A stretch of 64,000 nucleotides of DNA. Source: Glandiceps talaboti (lineage: Eukaryota > Hemichordata > Enteropneusta > Spengelidae). A program made the translations under genes and the position numbers. Shown here piece after piece: positions 43,080 through 64,000 of this stretch. The DNA lies in the NCBI RefSeq assembly GCF_964340395.1, contig NC_135559.1:15374563-15438562 (forward strand). Direction: 5' to 3'. Positions within the stretch are counted from its first letter, which is position 1, and each line of letters opens with the position of its first letter. A model generated the notes under the pieces. That model saw nothing but the letters and a program-made list of their open reading frames with translations. It was not told the DNA's origin and did no database searches.

Positions 43080-46000
43080 CAGTCATTTGATAGTTTACTT
43101 TCACTGTGTTAGTATATAGTTCAAGTGATTATTTACTTTCACTGTGTTAGTATATAGTTCATTAGATAGTTTACTTTCACTCTGTGTTAGCATATACTTC
43201 ATTAGATAGTTTACTTTCACTCTGTGTTAGTATATAGTTCATTAGATAGTTTACTTTCACTGTGTTAGTATATACTTCAAGTCATAGTTTACTTTCACAG
43301 TGTTAGTATATACTTCAAGTCATAGTTTACTTTCACTGTGTTAGAATATAGTTCAATTCATAGTTTACTTTCACTGTGTTAGAATATAGTTCAATTCATA
43401 GTTTACTTTCACTCTGTGTTAGTACAAAGTTCATTTTAAAGTTTACTTTCACTCTGTGTTAGTATATACTTCAAGTCATAGTTTACTTTCACTGTGTGTT
43501 AGAATATAGTTCAATTCAAAGTTTACTTTCACTCTGTGTTAGTATATAGTTCATTAGATAGTTTACTTTCACTCAGTGTTAGTATATAGTTCATTTCATA
43601 GTTTACTTTCACTCTGCGTTAGTACAAAGTTCATTAGATAGTTTACTTTCACTCTGTGTTAGTATATAGTTCATTAGATAGTTTACTTTCACTGTGTGTT
43701 AGTATATATTTCAAGTGATAGTTTACTTTCACTCTGTGTTAGTACAAAGTTCATTAGATAGTTTACTTTCACTCTGTGTTAGTACATAGTTCATTAGATA
43801 GTATACTTTCACTGTGTTAGTATATAGTTCATTAGATAGTTTACTTTCACTCAGTGTTAGTATATAGTTCATTAGATAGTTTACTTTCACTGTGTTAGTA
43901 TATAGTTCATTAGATAGTTTACTTTCACTCAGTGTTAGTATATAGTTCATTAGATAGTTTACTTTCACTCAGTGTTAGTATATAGTTCATTAGATAGTTT
44001 ACTTTCACTCTGTGTTAGTACATAGTTCATTAGATAGTTTACTTTCACTCTGTGTTAGTATATAGTTCATTAGATAGTTTACTTTCACTCTGTGTTAGTA
44101 TATAGTTCATTAGATAGTTTACTTTCACTGTGTTAGTATATAGTTTATTAGATAGTTTACTTTCACTCAGTGTTAGTATATAGTTCATTAGATAGTTTAC
44201 TTTCACTCAGTGTTAGTATATAGTTCATTATATAGTTTACTTTCACTCTGTGTTAGTATATAGTTCATTAGATAGTTTACTTTCACTCTGTGTTAGTATA
44301 TAGTTCATTAGATAGTTTACTTTCACTCAGTGTTAGTATATAGTTCATTAGATAGTTTACTTTCACTCAGTGTTAGTATATACTTCATTAGATAGTTTAC
44401 TTTCACTCAGTGTTAGTATATAGTTCATTTCATAGTTTACTTTCACTCTGTGTTAGTATATAGTTCATTAGATAGTTTACTTTCACTCTGTGTTAGTATA
44501 TAGTTCATTAGATAGTTTACTTTCACTCAGTGTTAGTATATAGTTCATTTCATAGTTTACTTTCACTCTGTGTTAGTATATAGTTCATTAGATAGTTTAC
44601 TTTCACTCTGTGTTAGTATATAGTTCATTTCATAGTTTACTTTCACTCTGTGTTAGTATATAGTTCAAGTCATAGTTTACTTTCACTCTGTGTTAGTATA
44701 TAGTTCATTAGATAGTTTACTTTCACTCAGTGTTAGTATATAGTTCATTTCATAGTTTACTTTCACTCTGTGTTAGTATATAGTTCATTAGATAGTTCAC
44801 TTTCACTCTGTGTTAGTATAAAGTTCATTTCAAAGTTTACTTTCACTCTGTGTTAGTATATAGTTCATTAGATAGTTTACTTTCACTGTGTGTTAGTACA
44901 AAGTTCATTTCAAAGTTTACTTTCACTGTGTGTTAGTACAAAGTTCATTTCAAAGTTTACTTTCACTCAGTGTTAGTATATAGTTCATTTCATAGTTTAC
45001 TTTCACTCTGTGTTAGTATATAGTTCATTAGATAGTTTACTTTCACTCAGTGTTAGTATATAGTTCATTAGATAGTTTACTTTCACTGTGTGTTAGTATG
45101 TAGTTCAAGTGATAGTTTACTTTCACTCTGTGTTAGTATATAGTTCATTAGACAGTTTACTTTCACTCAGTGTTAGTATATAGTTCATTAGACAGTTTAC
45201 TTTCACTCTGTGTTAGTATATAGTTCATTAGACAGTTTACTTTCACTCTGCGTTAGTACAAAGTTCATTAGATAATTTACTTTCACTCAGTGTTAGTATA
45301 TAGTTCATTAGATAGTTTACTTTCACTGTGTTAGTATATAGTTCATTAGACAGTTTACTTTCACTCAGTGTTAGTATATAGTTCATTTCATAGTTTACTT
45401 TCACTCTGTGTTAGTATATAGTTCATTAGAGTTTACTTTCACTCTGTGTTAGAATATAGTTCATTTCATAGTTTACTTTCACTCAGTGTTAGTATATAGT
45501 TCATTAGATAGTTTACTTTCACTCTGTGTTAGTATATAGTTCATTTCATAGTTTACTTTCACTCAGTGTTTGTATATAGTTCATTAGAGTTTACTTTCAC
45601 TCTGTGTAAGAATATAGTTCATTTCATAGTTTACTTTCACTCAGTGTTAGTATATAGTTCATTAGATAGTTTACTTTCACTCTGTGTTAGTATATAGTTC
45701 ATTAGATAATTTACTTTCACTCAGTGTTAGTATATAGTTCATTATATAGTTTACTTTCACTCTGTGTTAGTATATAGTTCATTAGATAGTTTACTTTCAC
45801 TCTGTGTTAGTATATAGTTCATTAGATAGTTTACTTTCACTCAGTGTTAGTATATAGTTCATTATATAGTTTACTTTCACTCTGTGTTAGTATATAGTTC
45901 ATTAGATAGTTTACTTTCACTCAGTGTTAGTATATAGTTCATTTCATAGTTTACTTTCACTCTGTGTTAGTATATAGTTCATTAGATAGTTTACTTTCAC

Positions 46001-49000
46001 TCTGTGTTAGTATATAGTTCAAGTCATAGTTTACTTTCACTCTGTGTTAGTATATAGTTCATTAGATAGTTTACTTTCACTCAGTGTTAGTATATAGTTC
46101 ATTAGATAGTTTACTTTCACTGTGTTAGTATATAGTTCATTAGATAGTTTACTTTCACTCAGTGTTAGTATATAGTTCATTAGATAGTTTACTTTCACTC
46201 AGTGTTAGTATATAGTTCATTAGATAGTTTACTTTCACTCTGTGTTAGTACATAGTTCATTAGATAGTTTACTTTCACTCTGTGTTAGTATATAGTTCAT
46301 TAGATAGTTTACTTTCACTCTGTGTTAGTATATAGTTCATTAGATAGTTTACTTTCACTGTGTTAGTATATAGTTTATTAGATAGTTTACTTTCACTCAG
46401 TGTTAGTATATAGTTCATTAGATAGTTTACTTTCACTCAGTGTTAGTATATAGTTCATTATATAGTTTACTTTCACTCTGTGTTAGTATATAGTTCATTA
46501 GATAGTTTACTTTCACTCTGTGTTAGTATATAGTTCATTAGATAGTTTACTTTCACTCAGTGTTAGTATATAGTTCATTAGATAGTTTACTTTCACTCAG
46601 TGTTAGTATATAGTTCATTAGATAGTTTACTTTCACTCAGTGTTAGTATATAGTTCATTTCATAGTTTACTTTCACTCTGTGTTAGTATATAGTTCATTA
46701 GATAGTTTACTTTCACTCTGTGTTAGTATATAGTTCATTAGATAGTTTACTTTCACTCAGTGTTAGTATATAGTTCATTTCATAGTTTACTTTCACTCTG
46801 TGTTAGTATATAGTTCATTAGATAGTTTACTTTCACTCTGTGTTAGTATATAGTTCATTTCATAGTTTACTTTCACTCTGTGTTAGTATATAGTTCAAGT
46901 CATAGTTTACTTTCACTCTGTGTTAGTATATAGTTCATTAGATAGTTTACTTTCACTCAGTGTTAGTATATAGTTCATTTCATAGTTTACTTTCACTCTG
47001 TGTTAGTATATAGTTCATTAGATAGTTCACTTTCACTCTGTGTTAGTATAAAGTTCATTTCAAAGTTTACTTTCACTCTGTGTTAGTATATAGTTCATTA
47101 GATAGTTTACTTTCACTGTGTGTTAGTACAAAGTTCATTTCAAAGTTTACTTTCACTGTGTGTTAGTACAAAGTTCATTTCAAAGTTTACTTTCACTCAG
47201 TGTTAGTATATAGTTCATTTCATAGTTTACTTTCACTCTGTGTTAGTATATAGTTCATTAGATAGTTTACTTTCACTCAGTGTTAGTATATAGTTCATTA
47301 GATAGTTTACTTTCACTGTGTGTTAGTATGTAGTTCAAGTGATAGTTTACTTTCACTCTGTGTTAGTATATAGTTCATTAGATAGTTTACTTTCACTCTG
47401 TGTTAGTATATAGTTCATTAGATAATTTACTTTCACTCAGTGTTAGTATATAGTTCATTAGATAGTTTACTTTCACTGTGTTAGTATATAGTTCATTAGA
47501 CAGTTTACTTTCACTCAGTGTTAGTATATAGTTCATTTCATAGTTTACTTTCACTCTGTGTTAGTATATAGTTCATTAGAGTTTACTTTCACTCTGTGTT
47601 AGAATATAGTTCATTTCATAGTTTACTTTCACTCAGTGTTAGTATATAGTTCATTAGATAGTTTACTTTCACTCTGTGTTAGTATATAGTTCATTTCATA
47701 GTTTACTTTCACTCAGTGTTTGTATATAGTTCATTAGAGTTTACTTTCACTCTGTGTAAGAATATAGTTCATTTCATAGTTTACTTTCACTCAGTGTTAG
47801 TATATAGTTCATTAGATAGTTTACTTTCACTCTGTGTTAGTATATAGTTCATTAGATAATTTACTTTCACTCAGTGTTAGTATATAGTTCATTATATAGT
47901 TTACTTTCACTCTGTGTTAGTATATAGTTCATTAGATAGTTTACTTTCACTCTGTGTTAGTATATAGTTCATTAGATAGTTTACTTTCACTCAGTGTTAG
48001 TATATAGTTCATTATATAGTTTACTTTCACTCTGTGTTAGTATATAGTTCATTAGATAGTTTACTTTCACTCAGTGTTAGTATATAGTTCATTTCATAGT
48101 TTACTTTCACTCTGTGTTAGTATATAGTTCATTAGATAGTTTACTTTCACTCTGTGTTAGTATATAGTTCAAGTCATAGTTTACTTTCACTCTGTGTTAG
48201 TATATAGTTCATTTCATAGTTTACTTTCACTCTGTGTTAGTATATAGTTCATTAGATAGTTTACTTTCACTCTCAGTGTTAGTATATAGTTCATTTCATA
48301 GTTTACTTTCACTCTCAGTGTTAGTATATAGTTCATTTCATAGTTTACTTTCACTCAGTGTTAGTATATAGTTCATTTCATAGTTTACTTTCACTCTCAG
48401 TGTTAGTATATAGTTCATTTCATAGTTTACTTTCACTCTGTGTTAGTATATAGTTCATTTCATAGTTTTCTTTCACTCTGTGTTAGTATATAGTTCATTA
48501 GATAGTTTACTTTCACTCTCAGTGTTAGTATATAGTTCATTTCATAGTTTACTTTCACTCTCAGTGTTAGTATATAGTTCATTTCATAGTTTACTTTCAC
48601 CCAGTGTTAGTATATAGTTCATTTCATAGTTCACTTTCAGTCTGTGTTAGTATATAGTTTATTAGATAGTTTACTTTCACTCTGTGTTAGTATATAGTTT
48701 ATTAGATAGTTTACTTTCACTCTGTGTTAGTATATAGTTCATTAGACAGTTTACTTTCACTCAGTGTTAGTATATAGTTCATTTCATAGTTTACTTTCAC
48801 CCAGTGTTAGTATATAGTTCATTAGATAGTTTACTTTCACCCAGTGTTAGTATATAGTTCATTTCATAGTTTACTTTCACTCTGTGTTAGTATATAGTTC
48901 ATTAGATAGTTTACTTTCACTCTGTGTTAGTATATAGTTCATTAGATAGTTTACTTTCACTCTGTGTTAGTATATAGTTCATTTCATAGTTTACTTTCAC

Positions 49001-49145
49001 TCTGTGTTAGTATATAGTTCATTAGATAGTTTACTTTCACTCTGTGTTAGTATATAGTTCATTTCATAGTTTACTTTCACTCTGTGTTAGTATATAGTTC
49101 ATTAGATAGTTTACTTTCACTGTGTATAATATAGTTCATTAGATA
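43080..49145. repeat. Satellite array, 40-bp unit, about 150 copies
   Basis: The unit is ttagtatatagttcattaga followed by tagtttactttcactctgtg. Variants include 38-bp units (cactgtgttag, loss of two bases), actcag versus actctg, and the attaga/atttca/aagtca exchange in the middle. Early units (43080-43420) are more diverged and the interior is very homogeneous. On the complementary strand each unit reads GTGAAAGTAAACTA. Small open frames are artefacts. It spans 6.1 kb without interruption. Confidence 0.98.
43820..48205. repeat. Higher-order tandem duplication (2.23 kb) within the satellite
   Basis: Rare variants recur at a fixed offset: tagtttatta at 44141 and 46371, and gatagttcac at 44791 and 47021, both 2230 bp apart. 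After about 45140 the offset falls to 2150 (tgtttgtata at about 45570 and 47720) because the second block lacks two 40-bp units. Blocks are about 43820-46049 and 46050-48205 and otherwise look identical. Confidence 0.92.
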
Positions 49146-51984
49146 CTAGTAGTTTTTCCCTTCAATTCTCCTACATGGCGTCAGAAATCGGTTGATGTCT
49201 TTGGTAGGCATGGTCCAATTGTAACAACGACATGATTTATCGGAAGTTTAATTATTAAATGTGGGAACTAGGAAGGTGACGGAAGGTAAATTTTCAAAAT
49301 GTTTGCTGAGTAAAAGTTAAATCGGCCGGTTGAAAGTTCATGTTGCCGTACCGTGTTCTGTTGCAACCCTTGTCTTTTTCTCGGGGTGAGGTGGACTTGC
49401 GCGATCAGAAACACGTGTAATTTTACCTCTTTCATATATAATTGGCTAAACATGTCAATATTATTATCGATATGTATAGACCGTAAGAACGTGACATCAG
49501 TGTAGGTCTATTCTGATCTGATACAAACATATTCTGATACATATACATTACTTGTAATTTGTATCTCCGGAAACATGCCCGCGACTGACTGAAGATCGGA
49601 GATTTGTCAATTCCAAAAAGGCTGGACGAAATATTTTAACCTGTTATGCACAAAGCTGTATCGGTAACAGAATGGATATTCTAAGTTTGTACATACGTAC
49701 CAGGTGACAAAATACCTTTTCGCAAAGTCCTCTCGGAAGAGTCGCACCCAGGAAGGTGTACATGGAATTCGAAATAAGACTCCTTAGGTTAGAGAATCGT
49801 TGAGCGACTTGCAATGAAGGTTACGCAAGTAAATTTACAAAAAAGAGGGTACATATTGCCGATATGCACTTCCTGGTTTGTCATTTGTTGATAAACATAT
49901 TTACTTAACACTGGTGTCCGATAGTCTGTTACTACATGTAATTTCGTCAGCGAAGTTACGTTGTTACGGTCACTATTATGGAAGACCTAAAGGGTCGAAC
50001 ACGACCGTCCGCGCCATACTCTCACCAAAGTGACGTCATGAAGTTTTATGAACGTAAACACCACCAGAGTAAACACAGTGGGTGAGTCAGAAGCATGCTA
50101 CGGTAGCCCACAGGTGACAAACGAATCTTAATTTGTGGAATAAATAATTGATTTTTGAGAGCAAAATATTTAATACAAGGATAAAACTTTTCTTTCAAAT
50201 GACAAGACATTAATTTTTTGAGTCAAAATTGACATATCAAAGCATAAAATCTACAATTTCGGTGACAAAAGTGTCTTTTTACAGAGCAGAAAATTAATTT
50301 GCAAAACGAAAATTTTCATTCCTGTGGCCCAAACTTTATTCTCGAGTGATAACATTTAAGTCGCAGTATAAAATATTTCATTGTTGGTGCAACGTTAGAA
50401 ATATTAGAACCGATTTTTCTAAAGTTCTCTGTTAAACAAGACTTAAACCATCTCATTGCAAACTATAAATCCTTGGAGCAGTACACCAAGTTTTCGTGAA
50501 AAAACTCTAAATTTGTGTAAAAAGTATATAAATGTTAGCAGAAATATGAATTTAAGTCATTTAAAATCTTATACTCTGATTACAGAAACATTATCACCTT
50601 GCAACCTCCTTTTCTTATCGACGAGATTTACTTAACACTGAATGCAACATTAATATCTGGGGACGATACATTAACATGCAAGGACAAACTTTTGCTTGAC
50701 GGAAGTTGGACTGCATGACGGGATTGATTATATATCCCACAATCCTCGGCACACTCTTGGCGGCTATTTCAACTTCGCGACCAGCACTATACCTGATCAT
50801 GTCAAGTTGTAAAAACATCAATTGTTTCCAGTGTATAAATGTTTGTAAAGATAATAAAGGACGGAAACACCATTCCCATCTATGCTAGTACTCCAATGGG
50901 GAAAGATGGTCCGGTCGCATCATCAAGAATTTAAAGTTACATTGAAAATGACAGTGTCCTGTGGAATAGTTGTAGAAAATATATTATGAGAGTTTGACCC
51001 TGAAGGCACAGCACATTACAAGTCTTGTATTATATCAAAATTATATGTTTTGATAATTTAATGTTCCCATGTTTTTTAATAAATTATATCTCTTCACCAA
51101 GTCTATTGTTTATAGTATGGTTATATTTGTTTCCGCTGTGACGAGCTTTACAACATAAATAAGTAATTACAGTCAGTGCAAAAGTACTCTTTATAATTAT
51201 GGTTTTCTATTATGATACAAAATACCCCCACTCAACAAATGTCGGAGTCATCAAACTGTATTGTTGTCGTGATGGCGATTGTACGTATGACGACGTATAA
51301 GGCTGACAAGAGCATTTCTCAAATCCCCAGTAAAGATAAAAAATAATTTACTAGCTAATTTGGCTGTTAGTTCATAATTGGCTTATGAAAGAAACAAGTA
51401 CAAATAGGTAAAAGCCAACACTACCAATTAGGCCCACAGGTACAAAATAGTGTATTTCTGTTGAAGGCTCATATCTCCCTGGCCATCCTATTACCGGCTA
51501 CATGGGTGCAACTAGGGCCTTTTTTTCTGTCAAATAATCTAAGATGTATTTTCATTTTCGTCAATTTTATCTTTTTTATTCATGGTCATATTGTTAAATT
51601 AAGCTATTTCCTGGAAAAGTAAACATGTTGTTTTTGAGTATCGAACTTACCGACTTGCTTTGCACAAGAATAGTCTGAGAGAGATATCCGAAATAGGCCT
51701 GCATGTTATCTATTTAAAAGGGGGTAGACGACCTAAGGTCATGTCCCCAGGGTCACCTAAAATATACTTGCAGTCCAAACTTACAGCATTATTAATTTGT
51801 TAAAAAGAAATTAAAACGATCCATTTTTCTGATCTTGGGGAATTATGAATTAGTGTTAAACAGTAACCAATCATTCTAACAAGTCCAGTCACTATACAGA
51901 GATCTAGAGAATAGTTGCAATAGTAATGCACAATGTCAGAATCTGTGTGTCTTCTGCAGTGGGTGGGTTACGGCCAATAGAAAG
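49146..51984. other. Intergenic, more CpG-rich at 49150-50100, no gene resolved
   Basis: 49150-50100 has a higher CpG content than the surroundings (for example atcggccggttg, gcgcgatcag, gtccgcgccat) and may hold a promoter or first exon, but no coding start with a matching exon is visible. 50100-51984 is AT-rich without recognisable features. Confidence 0.4.
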
Positions 51985-52235
51985 ATTTACACTATGGGGA
52001 GCATTTAATACACATTCAAACCTGTGACAAAGGTGGCACACTACCTGGCCATCCACGTATTCACACCTGGCACACTACACTGTACACTATTATGGGAAAA
52101 TGATACACATTCAAATTTGCATAAATATGGGACACTGTGAGAAGCTTTAAGTATATTTATTACAGAAATGCCAATTGCGTACACTATGGAAACACATGAG
52201 CATTCAAACCTAGCACAAAGTATGAGGATTATTTG
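51985..52235. repeat. Dispersed repeat with internal repetition, copy 2
   Basis: Homologous to 33430-33745: ctatggggagcat, aaacctgtgacaaaggtgg, cattcaaatttgcataaa(t)atggga and cattcaaacctagcacaaag. The adjoining minus-strand frame (52409-52236) contains a RLQRAQN block reminiscent of LINE C-termini, which is weak. Confidence 0.7.
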
Positions 52236-53106
52236 GAGAGGGCCTATGCCATATTGTGGTCCAGAACCTAGAACATGGTCGTAAGCGTTCTGAGCTCTTT
52301 GCAACCTATCTTTTAAGGTGATTAGGGCAACCAGCTGCAGAGAGGACCGGATACAGTTACAATAAAATACGGGAGACAAAACGAATGTTTGCTTTAGGAA
52401 TCGGTACAATCGTGGATGTCTTCCATGAACGAGGGACTACATGACGATGAGAAGCAGTTCAAAGATATACGTGAACACAGAACTTAGTTGAGAAGCACAA
52501 TGCTTCAAAATTTTGCCAGTTTTTTTTTTTATCAGGCCCATCAGTTTTGTTACCATTTAATTTTGAAAAGGTAGATTCAGGTATATTGATTTGTAGAGGG
52601 GTTAAACTCTGACATACTCTTTACTGAAATCTCTTGTATCAAAACGGGCATAAAATGTGTTCAGATCAGTTGCCATGGTAGATGGATCTGAACCGAAAAG
52701 GTGAAACAAACAAATGGCTTGTTATAACCAACAGATCAAACAACACATTATTCAGACATTGGCTTCTTCAGTCATCCATAAAGTAATTTTAATGTCTTTA
52801 AAAAGGATGAGGGATAAGCCAAACAAGTCTATGTGAATTGCTCATAGACATTTTTTATTCATAAGCATCATTATATCCAAATATTTGTTTCCATAGCAAT
52901 ATACCAGCAACGGTCATAAGCGTTATTCTACGTTTAACATTGAACCAATTAGCTAATTAAGTGTTGTCGTTATGTGTTTGCATGACTGAACGTTATCAGT
53001 GGATTAAAATTAAATTTGTCAACGCTTTGACAGTTCCTAAAAGCGAAATAAGCGAAACAAACTATATATTTTCTAAGAGCCCCTATTATGCGCTTTCCCA
53101 AAAAAT

Positions 53107-53114
<8 letters not shown>

Positions 53115-53151
<37 letters not shown>
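53115..53151. repeat. Poly-T run of about 36
   Basis: Uninterrupted T on the plus strand. It is about 70 bp before a MITE copy and 510 bp before the start codon of the lectin gene. Confidence 0.93.
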
Positions 53152-53155
<4 letters not shown>

Positions 53156-53223
53156 ATTGGACGAAAATTAGTCAAACTAAAACTAAAAATCGAAACTATA
53201 TTTTCCAATGTGTTGATTATATG

Positions 53224-53592
53224 GCCTAATGAAAAAAAATTGTGTGGTTCCAGTTATGCTCAAATTTAGAATAGGTGGGGTAGGTCGATTTTTTATTTTA
53301 TTATATTATATTTTTTTTCTGTGTGTGTGAGTGTCAAGTTCAGATTTTCCATTGTTTTCCAAATGGTCTCTGTATTGTTTATTTCTTCTCATCAGATGTA
53401 CATCCATGACAGATTGGAAGAACTTTTTAAGTTGATGGTAGTTTCCGCATTCATTATTTCTTGTGACACTTCACAATTGTTTGCAATTTTATTATTTTTT
53501 CTTGAATACGTAAAAAAACAGTTTAGGGTCAGCAGTGAAAAACTAGGTCGGGTAACCGGAACCAAGTAATTATTTTTTTAGGCCTAATTAAC
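53224..53592 (+). mobile_element. ttaggcctaa MITE family, copy 4
   Basis: Starts ggcctaatgaaaaaaaattg and ends taattatttttttaggccta, so the ends are inverted to each other. The interior matches 26425-26798 (gtgagtgtcaagttcag, ttccattgtttt, aaatggtctctgtattg). It ends about 70 bp upstream of the lectin-gene start codon, so it may contribute promoter or 5' UTR sequence. Confidence 0.9.
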
Positions 53593-53660
53593 ATCATAAT
53601 TGAACGTGATTATCATAATAACTGTTTCACATCGATGAGAACAGCATTCAACAATCAGCA

Positions 53661-61872
<8,212 letters not shown>

Positions 61873-62639
61873 GTAAATATCAAAATATTTTGTTACAGTA
61901 AACTATCTGTTATTATCTCATTCTCGATCATGATATTTATACTGTTGACAAGATAGCAATTTTGTTGTTCATCTCTAAATATGAAGTCCATATATGCATT
62001 TGCACCTCACACAAACCAAGTTGAACCTGAACAGTACAAACGAAAAATATAGAATTTATAACCCGGTCGTTCTGTATCGTGACAATGTCATTGGTTTTAC
62101 GGTGCTAAAGCCATCATCTTGCTAATCTTTCATAAATAATACTTTTGGTTAGTATACTGATAATATTTCCAAATGTTTTTCTTCATTCAACCAGAAAATA
62201 CTCTTGATTTAAGGGTTTTTGTTATCACTGCTTGTCTTTTGATTCGTTGTAACAAAACTTATTATGTCAGCCATATTTACCTAGGCTGAACGAAGACAGC
62301 TTTTGGAGAATGATATATCAATAGCATATGGATCGATGTAACGTTACTGCTATAGCAGTTCAGTATGCTTTGGCCATAGAGTGCGCACGTATCTGGACAC
62401 TCAGATGCCCATTGATACGAACAGTACACTGCAGCATGAGTTGTTATGGCATTTAAGTCATTGGGCATGTTGTTTGTAACATAAGGATTCACGAACTATG
62501 AATGAAACTCCAAAGCAACTCCATTTATGCGGTTAATCGGCTAAGATAGGACCACCTCTATAATGGGGCAAGACATACTGAGAAATGAATAGAGTTTGGA
62601 ATTTCACACCCCTTGAAACATTAGTCTCACGATAGGTAA

Positions 62640-63445
62640 GGGTTAAGTTTTGAAGGGTCTCACTTTATTTTCAAACAGGTTTCAACAGAATGCCTTCCGT
62701 AAGGGCAAAGTCTTTAGGTTTTCGTTGCTCCACACAGTTATTGTTGGAACGCAACAGAAAACATGCACTTAATTATGTTTGAAGTATGTACCTAATTTAA
62801 TCGAATTACAAAGGTGCATTTTAAACAAAAACCTAAGTATTGTAAATTGTTAAACATGCAAATTTGTTTTTAAGAACGTGTAATTAGTTACGTTTGAAGT
62901 ATGCACCATATTATATTGTCCAAAATATGCATTCTTAAGATATAGCCTAATTACTAAAAATCATTCATTATGCAAATGACTCAAAATCTGAAAGCTACAT
63001 CAACAAGCTTTTCAGGACATGCCTTTGTTTTGTTTGACGTATGTACCACATTATATTCAATTCATTCTTAAGATATAGCCTACTTACTGGAAATAATTAA
63101 TTATGCAAATGAGTCATTAAAAGTACAAGCTATATTATCAAACTGTATATGACACATGCATTTATTATCATCAATGTATGCACCAAATTATATTCAATTT
63201 GAAGTGTGCATTCTTTAGATAAAGCGATATTACCAAAAACCATTAATTGTGCAAAGTTTTCATTACTATCCAAAGAATATATAGCAAACCCTAATCAGTT
63301 CTAGCCATTACCCTAAAGAATGTGTGCACCAAGTTCGTTTCAAGTGAGTCAGGCGTTTTTGAGAATACGATGACACATACGGACATACATACATACATAC
63401 ATACATACATACATACATACATACATACATACATACATACATACA
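62640..63445. repeat. Diverged tandem repeat (about 120-170 bp units) with (ACAT)n tail
   Basis: Recurring motifs are gtatg(t/c)acc(a/t), attatattcaatt, cattcttaagatatagccta, a(a)ttatgcaaatga(g/c)tca and caagct. The array ends at gtgagtcaggcgtttttgag and a catacatacata run (63388-63443). The layout matches the array at 9405-10275: diverged units ending in a short tetranucleotide run. Confidence 0.7.
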
Positions 63446-63480
63446 GAGACTATTCATCCCTAATAGATAACCTTCTTTAA

Positions 63481-63493
63481 AATAATAATAATA

Positions 63494-63546
<53 letters not shown>

Positions 63547-64000
63547 GACTTTTATTTCAAAAAGAAAAAGGGTGACCCTGTTAGGTCCAGCCTAATCTTC
63601 ACAGGGGCCCTAAAGCAAATGTACACAATACAACAACAAAAACAAAACAAGGTAACATACATAACAATTGAAAAACATTTAAAAGTATGAAGCGTAAAAG
63701 AGATAAAATTGTATAATCACAGACAATGTAAAAGGATTAAAGAGATTCAAATAAGTATGAATTTAAAGAATTTTTGAAACAAGTTAAATTCGTAATACTG
63801 ATAAGGTGAGAAGGTAAAATGTTCCAAAGTTTGGAGCTTTCAAAACTAAATGACTGAGTAAAAATACGACAATTTGGAAATGGCAAATACAAAAGATTGT
63901 TGGTGCAGGAACGGGTACTCATTTGATTACTTGAACTCCTTTTATGAAGGAGGTCAGAGAGGTACATTGGAGCCAGGTTATGTAGACATTTAAAAATCAG
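63481..64000 (-). mobile_element. LINE 3' end (C-terminal coding part, 3' UTR and (TTA)n tail)
   Basis: The minus strand reads from the window edge NLAPMYLSDLLH, then RSCTNNLLYLPFPNCRIF, SFSFESSKLWNILPSHL and LTCFKNSLNSYLF to a stop at about 63737. This is the conserved C-terminus of CR1/L2-like LINE ORF2. A 3' UTR of about 190 bp follows, then the 3' microsatellite (taa)n, plus strand 63481-63546. The 5' portion lies outside the window. The reading frame is intact over the visible 88 codons. Confidence 0.88.

Noticed and set aside
43080-49145. CRISPR array interpretation of the 40-bp repeats
   Set aside because: No unique spacers: units are contiguous and nearly identical, and the locus is eukaryotic with spliced genes. 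It is a satellite.
50615-50888. Short frames on both strands near a CpG-richer region
   Set aside because: About 60-70 codons, no signal, domain or splice partners.

Overview
The window is intron-rich, AT-rich animal nuclear DNA with GT-AG introns, dense minisatellites, foldback elements and degenerate retroelements. It most resembles a marine invertebrate deuterostome. I favour amphioxus (Branchiostoma), with a hemichordate as the alternative, because the PANK4 protein is chordate-like but has not lost its kinase residues, and because tandem repeats straddle exon-intron junctions, a habit I recall being described for amphioxus genes. The species is inference, not proven.

Layout. Positions 1-1184 hold a broken Ty3/gypsy pol fragment. 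A 16-exon PANK4 orthologue (pantothenate kinase-like plus 4'-phosphopantetheine phosphatase domains, 783 codons) occupies 20934 down to 4085 on the minus strand. Head to head with it, across about 0.9 kb that includes a perfect 30-bp palindrome, a 5-exon gene (21815-29890, plus) encodes an unrecognised 300-residue single-pass membrane protein. From 30 to 38 kb there are minisatellites, a DIRS-type RNase H remnant and duplicated LINE fragments. A C2H2 zinc-finger gene with one long coding exon (41355-38953, minus) follows, with decayed extra fingers downstream. About 6 kb (43080-49145) is a 40-bp satellite containing a 2.2-kb higher-order duplication. At 53661 a plus-strand gene starts with a signal peptide, a fucolectin-type (FTP/F5-8C-like) lectin domain and a polycystin-1/REJ-GAIN-like region, and runs off the window. 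A LINE 3' end lies at 63481-64000.

The exon structures of the three spliced genes were built by hand from splice sites. All internal phases agree, which makes these models strong. The most striking signal is that at least seven exon-intron junctions in two unrelated neighbouring genes have been tandemly copied together with exon sequence and the splice site: PANK4 exons 4, 5, 7 and 15, and membrane-protein exons 2, 3 and 4. The largest array has about 20 copies of a 5' splice site.

The genes do not form an evident pathway. PANK4 acts on the coenzyme A precursor pathway, the zinc-finger protein is a probable nuclear regulator, and the other two are cell-surface proteins.
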